Below, piece by piece: positions 56,909 through 64,000 of a stretch of 64,000 bases of DNA; positions within the stretch are counted from its first letter, which is position 1, and every line of letters begins with the position of its first letter. Source of the stretch: Enterovibrio qingdaonensis (lineage in GTDB: Bacteria; Pseudomonadota; Gammaproteobacteria; Enterobacterales; Vibrionaceae). The position numbers and the translations under genes were made by a program. The DNA is taken from contig NZ_JAJUBB010000010.1 in assembly GCF_028683135.1 (NCBI RefSeq), positions 1 to 64,000 of the forward strand. The letters are read 5' to 3'. The notes under the pieces were generated by a model. That model did no database searches and was not told the origin of the DNA. It saw nothing but the letters and a program-made list of their open reading frames with translations.

Positions 56909-56955
56909 GCGTTATAAAATCTATTCTTCTATTGTCGCCATCCTAGCACACAGAC

Positions 56956-56985
56956 AAAAAGAGCGCGATCTTGACGATCACGCTC
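56956..56985 (-). terminator. Terminator of apt
   Basis: On the minus strand GAGCGTGATC pairs with GATCGCGCTC (one wobble) over a five-base loop, followed by a T run. Confidence 0.88.
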
Positions 56986-57013
56986 TTTTAGAGATTCTGG
57001 GCTAAACGAACAA

Positions 57014-57559
57014 TTAGTGTCCGTCGAACTCACACAGGCAGTATACATTGATGCCCTGCGCAGTCAGACGCGCCTCACCGCCAATTTCTGGCAGGTTGAT
57101 GATAAATGCAGCGTGTTCAACTTCACCGCCAAGACGACGGATAAGTTTCGTGGTCGCTTCAATCGTGCCGCCAGTCGCTAGCAGGTCGTCGACAACCAAC
57201 ACTTTATCGCCTTCAACAATTGCGTCGGTATGGATTTCAAGCGTATCTTCGCCATATTCCAGCGAGTAGCTTTCACTGATCACTTCACGAGGCAATTTAC
57301 CCGGTTTACGCACAGGAATGAAACCTACACCCAACTCCAGTGCCAGTGGCGCACCAAAAAGAAAGCCACGAGATTCAGTGCCAACAACTTTTGTGAAACC
57401 TTGGCCTTGGTATTTCTCAACCAGCAAGTCAATCGTTGCTTTGTAAGCCGCTGGATTTTCCATCAGGCTTGTGATGTCGCGGAACATAATGCCTGGTTTA
57501 GGATAATCAGGAACGGTCTTAATGTTGTCTTTGATAAATGCGATTTTGTCTTGGCTCAT
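57014..57559 (-). CDS. apt: Adenine phosphoribosyltransferase
   Basis: Salvages adenine to AMP using PRPP. The 181-residue protein has the family segments [15 protein letters not shown] near residue 18, [12 protein letters not shown], and the PRPP-binding loop [13 protein letters not shown]. It lies upstream of dnaX on the same strand, as in enterobacteria, with a terminator between them. Confidence 0.97.
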   Translation of the reverse strand: MSQDKIAFIKDNIKTVPDYPKPGIMFRDITSLMENPAAYKATIDLLVEKYQGQGFTKVVGTESRGFLFGAPLALELGVGFIPVRKPGKLPREVISESYSLEYGEDTLEIHTDAIVEGDKVLVVDDLLATGGTIEATTKLIRRLGGEVEHAAFIINLPEIGGEARLTAQGINVYCLCEFDGH

Positions 57560-57652
57560 AATGTCTCACCACCTACGTGGCTTCCAATGAAACTACAGGA
57601 ATAAAGATAGAGCCTGAGCAAACAATACCGCCGAGACTCCAAAGAGCACATG

Positions 57653-58051
57653 TTATGTATTTTCGGGGGCGTGGGCAACCGCTTCTATTTCACGCAAACG
57701 GTTAAACCAGATTAAAAGTATGGTTGCCATCGTCAATAGCATCACTTTCTGCCAAATTGCGGGAACAATCGCAATCGATAAACAGAAGCTCGCAACGATA
57801 CACACATTTGCACGCCGCTTTATCCGACGGTCAATCGCACGGTGTTGATGCCAATTGTTAAGCGCGGGGCCAAATTTGGGGTGTTCATGAAGCCATTTTG
57901 CAATTCGAGGTGAACCTCGCATGAAGCAGGCACTCGCCAACAACATGAATGGCGTCGTCGGCAACAGCGGGAGAAAGATACCAATAACGCCAAGTGCAAC
58001 GCATATCCAGCCAACACTTAACAAAACGATTCTTTTAAATGATAGGTGCAC
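57653..58051 (-). CDS. ybaN: DUF454 inner-membrane protein YbaN
   Basis: A 132-residue inner-membrane protein with an N-terminal hydrophobic hairpin (about residues 8-42) containing the family signature GVIGIFLPLLPTTPFMLLA, a basic middle section (RIKRRAN) and two more helices (about 82-115). The start is GTG at 58051, closely preceded by GGAGG. Located upstream of apt, the same order as in E. coli. Function unknown. Confidence 0.9.
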   Translation of the reverse strand: MHLSFKRIVLLSVGWICVALGVIGIFLPLLPTTPFMLLASACFMRGSPRIAKWLHEHPKFGPALNNWHQHRAIDRRIKRRANVCIVASFCLSIAIVPAIWQKVMLLTMATILLIWFNRLREIEAVAHAPENT

Positions 58052-58072
58052 CCTTCCTCCCGTTGTCCATAT

Positions 58073-58189
58073 TTATCGGCTTAGCATTGCAATCCAAGTC
58101 AAAGTGGCCGGCAGTGTCGGTATGAGTATCACCGCAACCATACCAATGAAATACATCACGTTGAATGGGTCTTTGTAATTCGTATCCAT
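58073..58189 (-). CDS. Tiny single-pass membrane protein (38 residues)
   Basis: MDTNYKDPFNVMYF leads into one hydrophobic helix (about residues 11-35) with LIPTLPATLTW. AAGGAAG lies six bases before the ATG, which supports it as a real small gene. It ends 21 bases before ybaN on the same strand. The family is not recognised and the function is unknown. Confidence 0.5.
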   Translation of the reverse strand: MDTNYKDPFNVMYFIGMVAVILIPTLPATLTWIAMLSR

Positions 58190-58362
58190 CGTTAACTTCC
58201 TTCTTCTACGTTGGCAATTCAGCGACTCACTATACCCGTTTAGCCTGAGCCTAAATACGGACAAAACTCAGGGTTTATCCCGTTAGTCTTGATATAAATC
58301 AGTGTGCAACAAACCAGAAACACTACACTGTCCCACTTGATAAGCGCACAAAGGCATTCACC

Positions 58363-58710
58363 ATGCTTGATATTAAAAAGGTAGCACAGCTACACCAAAA
58401 CCTTGAAAATGAGAAAGAAGAGGTTCGTAGCAGGCTTGAAGATGCGCTAATTCGTTTAACGGGTTTGGACGCTTCCTACGTTCCAACTGCGCATTTGATT
58501 AAGCTTTGCCGCCACGAAAATGAAAAGCTCCATGAAGATGGGCTTCGTTTGGAAAAAATTGATGCTGCAATCTGCGCCGTCCACACAGGCCTTTTTGGTC
58601 TCTGTGCAGATTGCGAAGAAGAAATTGCAGAAGCTGATTTAGAGATTGATGCCGCAGAGCCTCGCTGCGTCAGCTGCCGAGAACACAGTCTCTACGTCCA
58701 CGATAGATAG
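58363..58710 (+). CDS. DksA/TraR-type zinc-finger protein
   Basis: A 115-residue protein with a predicted N-terminal coiled coil (about residues 5-75) and a C-terminal four-cysteine zinc finger, C-x2-C near residue 86 and C-x2-C near residue 107 (CADC...CVSC). DksA/TraR proteins enter the RNA polymerase secondary channel and alter initiation, often with ppGpp. It is shorter than DksA (about 150 residues) and lacks an obvious D-x2-DxA coiled-coil tip, so polymerase regulation is likely but not certain. It stands alone, divergent from the tiny membrane protein. Confidence 0.82.
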   Translation: MLDIKKVAQLHQNLENEKEEVRSRLEDALIRLTGLDASYVPTAHLIKLCRHENEKLHEDGLRLEKIDAAICAVHTGLFGLCADCEEEIAEADLEIDAAEPRCVSCREHSLYVHDR

Positions 58711-58713
58711 GCC

Positions 58714-59118
58714 TCAATAGAGGCCATCACAATCACCCGCTTGAATGACATCCGTCACAAAACCACCACTGCCTGCATACCAAGTTCTCACGCCCAGTCC
58801 CATATCGATTGCTGGGCCAAGTTGTTCGCAAGTAAACACCCGAACGTCATCGGATATATCCGATTTATTCATGTCCCAATTCCATCTGGCACTACGAAGC
58901 TTCCTCACTATGGTTAGAAGTGCTTTATCTTCTTCATAGATATAGTGAATAGTCTCGCCTCGTAGCGACTGAATGGGCACATCATTGAACGTTAAGAGTT
59001 CTTGGTTAAGCTTGTCGGGGACATGACCTTGATAATTGGAGACGGGCAATTTATCAACCAGTGAGCTTTGACAACCAACGATTCCTAAACACAGCAGCAC
59101 TGCAGCAGCACTTCTCAT
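58714..59118 (-). CDS. Predicted lipoprotein of unknown function
   Basis: A 134-residue product with a lipoprotein signal (MRSAAAVLLCLGIVGC; lipobox IVGC at residues 13-16). The mature domain has two further cysteines, one in VFTCEQLG and one in AGDCDGLY, probably a disulfide. I use the ATG at 59118, which has GGAGG at good spacing, not one eight codons upstream. It follows the DUF2057 gene by 32 bases on the same strand, so a common transcript is likely. Family not recognised. Confidence 0.7.
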   Translation of the reverse strand: MRSAAAVLLCLGIVGCQSSLVDKLPVSNYQGHVPDKLNQELLTFNDVPIQSLRGETIHYIYEEDKALLTIVRKLRSARWNWDMNKSDISDDVRVFTCEQLGPAIDMGLGVRTWYAGSGGFVTDVIQAGDCDGLY

Positions 59119-59150
59119 ACACACCCTCCAACATGGCAACAAACCAACGC

Positions 59151-59786
59151 TTAAAAGTCTTGGTCGATCATCCAGCGTTTAAACGCCTTTTTTTCTTCCG
59201 TCGTAGCTTTGGTATACCACAGCTTAAGTTGGGTAAGTGTGTCGCCTTTGATATCAACATTGCCTTTCTCATCAATGGCAACAACCACTTCTTCAAGATC
59301 TTGTGGTGAGCCACCTTCAAAGATAATGCCGTTCTCTTGGTTGTATTTCGCAACGGCTTTTTCCATGTTGTTATAAGACCCAAAGCCACTGCCGGTTAGT
59401 TGAACACCGTCTATTTTATTCGTATTACCCGAAGAAAGGTTTTCTACTTCCCACTCTGGATTTCTAAAAAATGCTGCAGCTTGGCTCTCGAATTTCAACT
59501 TAGGGATTGTTAATGCAATATCATCATTCGCAACAGTAATGTCGAACACGAACGGCTTAGAGGTGAACATGCTCGTTTTCGAACCGCGCTTTACTTCATC
59601 ATCAAAACGCGCGACCAGTTGGTAATTACCAGGCTCAAGCTCAAGACGTTTGTCACCTTCGCTGCTTAGGTTTTTTACGTTTTTTCCGTTGATAACCAAA
59701 AATTCCAGACCATTGTCAGCGGATAACTCTGCGGCCACCGCGGTTCCTTGCATGGCTAACAATCCGGCGGCAATTAGCATTCTCAT
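59151..59786 (-). CDS. DUF2057 (YccT/CsgI-like) periplasmic protein
   Basis: A 211-residue exported protein with a signal peptide (cleavage after AVAA, about residue 19), and the DUF2057 beta-rich domain with NGLEFLVINGKNV and RLELEPGNYQLVARFDD. E. coli YccT/CsgI modulates curli assembly, but no curli genes are visible here. It lies directly downstream of the porin gene, beyond its terminator, and upstream of a lipoprotein gene. A role in envelope homeostasis is only a guess. Confidence 0.8.
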   Translation of the reverse strand: MRMLIAAGLLAMQGTAVAAELSADNGLEFLVINGKNVKNLSSEGDKRLELEPGNYQLVARFDDEVKRGSKTSMFTSKPFVFDITVANDDIALTIPKLKFESQAAAFFRNPEWEVENLSSGNTNKIDGVQLTGSGFGSYNNMEKAVAKYNQENGIIFEGGSPQDLEEVVVAIDEKGNVDIKGDTLTQLKLWYTKATTEEKKAFKRWMIDQDF

Positions 59787-59804
59787 CTTCTACTCTCCCT
59801 GAAA

Positions 59805-59830
59805 CAAAAAGCCGCCCTATCAGGCGGCTT
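59805..59830 (-). terminator. Terminator of the porin gene
   Basis: Stem AAGCCGCC/GGCGGCTT with a six-base loop; on the minus strand it is followed by a T-rich run, just after the porin stop. Confidence 0.88.
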
Positions 59831-59853
59831 CACTACGTTAAATTCGCGATTGC

Positions 59854-60858
59854 TTAGAATTTAACTTCCATACCCAGTACGTAACCGGTATCAGTATCTA
59901 CATCTGCGCCATTTACTTCGTCATCATTTACACCGACTTCAGCATACACTTTTGCGTTGCTGTGCAGTTTGTAAGTGATGTTTGCGTACAAGCTAGTAGA
60001 TTCTTCTTTGCTGTAGCTACCGCCAGCAGAAGGATCAGTATCGATGATGTCATAACCTACTGCGATGTAAGTCTTCTCATCAGCTTGATAGCCTGCAGAG
60101 ATACCAAACACATCTACGTCTTGCTTGTCAGAAGTATTTGCGTGTTTCTTGTACTCAAGCTGACCGTAGCTTACCGATACGTCAAACGCATCAATCGCGT
60201 AATCAAGCTCAGCGTTGAAGCCGCTTACGTCATCACCAGAAATATCTTCTGCATCGTACAGGTAAACGCGGCCATCAAAGCCTTCAAAACGCGCACCGAT
60301 ACGACCACCAACGATTTGGCGACCGTCTGTGGTTTCTGATTTGTCTTGATCCAAGTCTACGTTAGCACCTGCATAGAAAGTACCGTTGTCGTAAACCCAC
60401 TTGATTACTTGGCTACCTTCAGTTTGAACAAAGCTGATTTGCTCAGTACCCAGTTCATAATCTTTTTGGTTACCGGCATCATCAGAAATCAAAAGTTGAC
60501 GACCAAAAGTGATGGTACCGAAGTCATCGCTTGCAAAACCAACCCACAGCTCATCATTCTTCACTGTGCCATTGTCGTTTGCTAGCGTACCGTTGAACTG
60601 ATCTTCGTATTTGAAGCCCATACCTGCAACAGCATCTAGGCTATCAGAAACAGCAATAGAGGTAGTTACAATCAGATCTGCATCATCAATGCGCAGGTTT
60701 GCATCTTCAGTTTTCTTGTAGCCTTTGAAGTATTGAATTTCAGCTGCACCGCTAAGGTCCACTACTACGCCGTCTGCGTCGTAAAGGTTAACGCTTGCTT
60801 GTGCTGCACCAGCAGTCAGCAGAGCTGGAACTGCCATAGCTAGAACTGTCTTTTTCAT
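59854..60858 (-). CDS. OmpU-like general porin
   Basis: Trimeric 16-strand outer-membrane porin for small solutes. The 334-residue protein has a signal peptide (cleavage after AQA, residue 21), a mature N-terminus SVNLYDADG, repeated amphipathic strands rich in D/Y, the constriction-loop region with NGTLANDNGTVKNDELWVG and GRQLL, and the C-terminal phenylalanine of GMEVKF. It resembles OmpU of vibrios, whose expression ToxR activates in V. cholerae; toxRS lies about 7 kb away. ToxR sites upstream could not be assigned with confidence. Confidence 0.88.
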   Translation of the reverse strand: MKKTVLAMAVPALLTAGAAQASVNLYDADGVVVDLSGAAEIQYFKGYKKTEDANLRIDDADLIVTTSIAVSDSLDAVAGMGFKYEDQFNGTLANDNGTVKNDELWVGFASDDFGTITFGRQLLISDDAGNQKDYELGTEQISFVQTEGSQVIKWVYDNGTFYAGANVDLDQDKSETTDGRQIVGGRIGARFEGFDGRVYLYDAEDISGDDVSGFNAELDYAIDAFDVSVSYGQLEYKKHANTSDKQDVDVFGISAGYQADEKTYIAVGYDIIDTDPSAGGSYSKEESTSLYANITYKLHSNAKVYAEVGVNDDEVNGADVDTDTGYVLGMEVKF

Positions 60859-61375
60859 GTTAATCCACTGCCTTTTCTTTATTAGATTGGAATTCCTGTT
60901 CCAGGATCCCTTTTATAATTGCACCCGTTACAAAGCCTAAACGACGTCACAACAAGTACGCTTTAACTTCGAAACTTAGAGTGCAGAGAAATCTAAAATC
61001 TGTCAAATCAACAAAAAACAACATCAAAAAAACAAAAATGCGTTACACCACAGCAACATAGAAGCATTCACTCGAGTTGGGTCACAGTTACGAAATCCCA
61101 TTGTCAAATTTCTGCAAACTTACACGCAAAACCACCCCAGAACATTTAACCAATCATGGCCACATAAATACACATTTACAGCATAAAAAACTACAAATAC
61201 TCAACATAAGCAGTGAATGGCATTCCCCTTGGATTTCATAGTGATAGCTAATATTAGTTCAAACAATATTCGTGACCCCGATCTCAAAAAATAAAATAAA
61301 TACTCGAATACTTGAACTCTTTCACATTCTGCAAGCGTGATATACTGCGGTTCCCAACACTACCTTGTGCCAAAC
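60859..61375. other. Non-coding region between the porin and dinG
   Basis: About 517 A+T-rich bases with no convincing gene. On the minus strand TATAAA (complement of 60912-60917) is a possible -10 for the porin, and a long 5' region follows, suitable for activator binding. On the plus strand TATACT near 61341 may be the -10 of dinG. Scattered TNAAA-like repeats exist near 61000-61030, but the spacing does not match the ToxR consensus. No LexA box was seen. Confidence 0.4.
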
Positions 61376-63454
61376 ATGCTTAGCCAATCAGTAAAGAAAG
61401 ACATTCGTTGCAGCTACGAGAATTTGAAAGCGCAATTGCAGAATTTTATACCAAGGAAGGCGCAAAACTATTTGGTAGCGGAAATTGCCAAAACGCTTGC
61501 GGGTGAATACAACCCCAAGCGTCGAATTATTGTCGCGGAGGCTGGTACTGGCATTGGTAAATCAATGGCTTACTTGATGGGGGCTATTCCATTTGCGTTA
61601 AATAACAACAAGAAAGTTGTGGTATCTACTGCGACTGTCGCCCTTCAAGAACAGCTATTTGAGAAAGATCTCCCCCTGTTTCGGCGTGTGGTGCCAAGAG
61701 AGTTCAGTTTTGTTTTGGCGAAGGGGCGTCAACGCTATTGCTGTGCCGAGAAACTTGCCTCTGCCGCAGGTGCTGAAGGTGCCGGTCAGCAGACACTTTT
61801 TGAGCAAAAACCTAAAAAATCCGAGATTGAGCTTATCAATACCATGCTCAGTGCGCTGTCTCGAGGAAAGTGGGATGGCGATAGAGACGCTTGGCCAAAA
61901 CCCATTCCTAACCATATCTGGCAAACGATTGTGTCAGATAAGCACACGTGTCATTCCGGACTCAGCGCGCACAGACAGTGCCCATTTGCAAAAGCGCGAG
62001 AGCACCTTGATAAGGCCGATGTTGTTGTCGCTAATCACAGCTTATTGATGGCGGATCTCGAACTAGGCGGTGGAGTCATTCTTCCCGAGCCAGAGCAATC
62101 GCTATATATGATTGACGAAGCGCATCACCTGCCTATCGTCGCGCGTGATTTTTCCTCCGCCGCAGCTAGCTTGCTCGGTGCATCCGCGTGGTTAGAAAAG
62201 CTCAACCAGTCAGCATCTAAAATCGCCAACGCTGGCGATATAAAAAGAAGTAATCGGTTTTTAGACAGCCTGCAGTCAGGCATTCAAGTGCTCATTCCTT
62301 CGTTACGCTCTGTCAGAGATATGCTGCGTCAGTTGCCGCTAAGCAAAGATGGCACGTATCGATTTGAAAATGGCGAACTACCTGATGCGCTTGTGACCGA
62401 AGCTAAAGAACTGCAAAAAGCGGCCAAAAAAGCGACGCAGTCTTTAGGTAAGTTGCACGATCTGATTGCCGAACGTGTAAAAGACGGGGAAATCCGAAGT
62501 AGTCTCGCAGACCCTATCATGGCCGAATCCGCGTTCTTTCTTCAGCGTCTCGAAAATCTCGAAAAGGTTTGGACACTGATGGCACAACCGAATTCAGACA
62601 AAGGCGCACCGCTTGCCCGCTGGATTGAGCAATGCCCTGAGAGAGAAAGTGACCTCATCGTTCATGTGTCACCCTTAGAAATCGGCTGGCGACTTGATCA
62701 ACTTCTTTGGTCAAAAGCTGCTGGCGTCGCGTTGTTGTCTGCGACCTTGCGTGCCTTAAACAGCTTTAGTTACTTTTGTCGTCAAGTGGGTCTCGATGAG
62801 AATGACGGTACACGTTTTCTTGCCTTGCCATCGCCGTTTAACTATCAAGAAAATGCGCGATTGGTCGTTCCTTCCATTCCCTGCGAGCCACAAGAAGAGA
62901 AATTTACCGAAATCTTGCCAGACGTACTGTTCGAGTACCTTGAAGGTCAAACATCTAGCTTGGTGTTATTTTCTTCGTACTGGCAAATGAACCAAGTCGC
63001 GGACAAAATGCGCGCGCAAATGAAAAAGAATGGTTGGGAACTGCACGTGCAGGGCGAGTCTTCACGCTCCGTGATTTTGGATGCTCATCGTAAGTGTTGC
63101 GACAAAGGAAAAGTCAGTGTGCTTTTTGGTACAGGCAGTTTCTCGGAGGGTCTCGATTTACCCGGCGATCAGCTTACAAACCTCATTATTACCAAGATCC
63201 CGTTCGCGGTACCTACGTCTCCGGTCGAAGAGGCACACGCAGAATACATAGAAAGCAAAGGTGGCAACCCATTTCTGCAAATTGCAGTACCGGAAGCCAG
63301 TAAAAAGCTAGTACAATCAGCGGGTAGATTACTACGAAAAGAACATGATTCGGGAAGAGTCGTGCTGCTTGACCGGCGCATCATAAGCCGACGCTATGGA
63401 AAAGCCCTGCTGGATTCCTTACCTCCGTTTCAACGTATTATCGAATATACATAA
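61376..63454 (+). CDS. dinG: ATP-dependent DNA helicase DinG
   Basis: Superfamily 2 5'-3' helicase related to XPD, acting on R-loops and replication conflicts. The 692-residue protein (E. coli 716) has Walker A AEAGTGIGKS at residues 54-63, Walker B DEAH near 247-250 and the C-terminal motifs FGTGSFSEGLDLPG and QSAGRLLR. For the Fe-S cluster E. coli uses C120, C194, C199 and C205 in C-x4-C-x5-C spacing. Here the N-terminal ligand region is doubled (C122, C123), and only C192 and C202 remain in the second group, so the middle cysteine is absent. The ATG at 61376 is chosen; 13 further upstream codons are open but unlike the family. Confidence 0.92.
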   Translation: MLSQSVKKDIRCSYENLKAQLQNFIPRKAQNYLVAEIAKTLAGEYNPKRRIIVAEAGTGIGKSMAYLMGAIPFALNNNKKVVVSTATVALQEQLFEKDLPLFRRVVPREFSFVLAKGRQRYCCAEKLASAAGAEGAGQQTLFEQKPKKSEIELINTMLSALSRGKWDGDRDAWPKPIPNHIWQTIVSDKHTCHSGLSAHRQCPFAKAREHLDKADVVVANHSLLMADLELGGGVILPEPEQSLYMIDEAHHLPIVARDFSSAAASLLGASAWLEKLNQSASKIANAGDIKRSNRFLDSLQSGIQVLIPSLRSVRDMLRQLPLSKDGTYRFENGELPDALVTEAKELQKAAKKATQSLGKLHDLIAERVKDGEIRSSLADPIMAESAFFLQRLENLEKVWTLMAQPNSDKGAPLARWIEQCPERESDLIVHVSPLEIGWRLDQLLWSKAAGVALLSATLRALNSFSYFCRQVGLDENDGTRFLALPSPFNYQENARLVVPSIPCEPQEEKFTEILPDVLFEYLEGQTSSLVLFSSYWQMNQVADKMRAQMKKNGWELHVQGESSRSVILDAHRKCCDKGKVSVLFGTGSFSEGLDLPGDQLTNLIITKIPFAVPTSPVEEAHAEYIESKGGNPFLQIAVPEASKKLVQSAGRLLRKEHDSGRVVLLDRRIISRRYGKALLDSLPPFQRIIEYT

Positions 63455-63464
63455 GAATATATTA

Positions 63465-64000
63465 ATGCTTGAGCTACTGGACCCTACCGCCATCGCCATT
63501 TTGGCTGTGGTGGCTTTTTCTGCTGGTTTTATCGACGCGGTGGCGGGTGGAGGTGGCATGCTCACCGTCCCTGCATTGCTTTCTATTGGCCTTCCTCCTC
63601 ACGTTGCATTGGGAACGAATAAGCTATCCGCTACGTTTGCATCTTCAACGGCTGCGATTACGTATTACCGAAAAAAACTTTTCTCTCCTGAGTTTTGGAA
63701 ACACGCCTTTATTGCCACCTTAATTGGTGCGATTTTCGGCACACTACTGGTTGATTACATCAGCACCGATTGGCTCGAAAAAGCCCTTCCTCTGGTTATT
63801 CTCGCCACGGCGGTCTACACAATTTGGCATCCGCAACCTAAAGCTGATAATCATTTTTTGCCGAAAGACGACCCAAACCTAAACAAAAAGCAATGGGGAC
63901 AGGGCCTAACACTCGGCTTCTATGACGGTGTCATCGGACCGGGTACTGGCGCATTTTGGACCGTCTCATCGATGTCGCTGTATAAAATGAACATTCTGCT
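63465..64000 (+). CDS. yfcA: TSUP-family permease YfcA, partial
   Basis: Inner-membrane protein of the sulfite exporter TauE/SafE (TSUP) family, cut by the window end after 178 codons. It starts MLELLDPTAIA with helices and the family loop AGFIDAVAGGGGMLTVPALL (residues about 21-40), then GTNKLSATFAS and the second-half repeat GFYDGVIGPGTGAFW. It lies ten bases after dinG, so co-transcription is likely. Substrate is not determined in this subfamily. Confidence 0.88.
   Translation, partial: MLELLDPTAIAILAVVAFSAGFIDAVAGGGGMLTVPALLSIGLPPHVALGTNKLSATFASSTAAITYYRKKLFSPEFWKHAFIATLIGAIFGTLLVDYISTDWLEKALPLVILATAVYTIWHPQPKADNHFLPKDDPNLNKKQWGQGLTLGFYDGVIGPGTGAFWTVSSMSLYKMNIL

Noticed and set aside
60860-61375. 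ToxR binding sites upstream of the porin
   Set aside because: TNAAA-like repeats exist, but none shows the expected TNAAA-N5-TNAAA spacing, and such motifs are frequent in A+T-rich DNA.

Overview
The window is a contiguous piece of a gammaproteobacterial chromosome, almost certainly from the family Vibrionaceae. The strongest taxonomic evidence is a toxR-toxS pair next to htpG, adk, hemH and gsk, plus a large lipoprotein chitobiase beside a nag (N-acetylglucosamine) regulon, an OmpU-like porin, and Vps-type polysaccharide export genes. From memory, htpG-adk-hemH-gsk-asnB-nag-glnS is the backbone order around toxRS in Vibrio cholerae. I cannot fix the genus (Vibrio, Grimontia, Enterovibrio or a relative) without searches.

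Layout. (1) 1-7.1 kb: core genes pgm and seqA (minus strand); ybfF esterase, a DUF2788 membrane protein and fldA (plus); a DUF4442 thioesterase-like gene (minus); fur (plus); glnS (minus). (2) 7.2-15 kb: chitin/GlcNAc use. A GH20 chitobiase and the PTS transporter nagE read leftward; nagB-nagA-nagC read rightward; the shared control region carries a near-consensus CRP site and NagC-like operators. (3) 15.1-18.6 kb: a KefB/YbaL-type cation:proton antiporter and asparagine synthetase asnB. (4) 18.6-45.9 kb: a polysaccharide locus of about 26 kb, all on the plus strand, inserted between asnB and gsk. (5) 46-57.6 kb: gsk, hemH, adk, htpG (minus), toxRS (plus), a small periplasmic protein (plus), recR, ybaB, dnaX and apt (minus). 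(6) 57.6-64 kb: ybaN, a tiny membrane protein, a DksA/TraR-type zinc-finger protein, a lipoprotein, a DUF2057 (YccT/CsgI) protein, an OmpU-like porin, dinG, and the start of a TSUP permease cut by the window edge.

The polysaccharide locus is the accessory region. It starts with a leader of about 800 bases containing an ops element (the RfaH recruitment signal) 54 bases before the first gene. A Vps-like export and assembly set (initiating transferase, outer-membrane barrel, short Wza-like protein, Wzc-like kinase) comes first. Sugar genes follow: wecB and wecC (UDP-ManNAcA) and tviB/tviC-like genes (UDP-GlcNAcA to UDP-GalNAcA, as in Salmonella Vi antigen). After these come an O-acyltransferase, a Wzx flippase, three GT4 transferases, a Wzy-like polymerase, a CapK/PaaK-like adenylate-forming enzyme, an alpha/alpha-barrel-like protein, and a WecG-type ManNAcA transferase. 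The 3' end holds a secreted choice-of-anchor A plus beta-propeller protein, VpsP/VanZ(VpsQ)-like membrane proteins, a small secreted Ala/Gly-rich protein, a second Wzy/WaaL-like protein and a Wzb-type phosphatase. Together they predict an acidic, uronic-acid-rich, probably O-acylated repeat-unit polysaccharide with its own candidate matrix protein. The middle of the locus is visibly A+T-rich, as expected of transferred serotype-specific DNA.

Sequence details worth attention outside that locus: a dnaX programmed -1 frameshift site, a sigma-32 promoter for htpG facing toxR, an ERIC-like repeat that supplies the stop codon of gsk, and a DinG homologue lacking one expected iron-sulfur cysteine. 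I saw no tRNA, rRNA, insertion sequence or CRISPR array.
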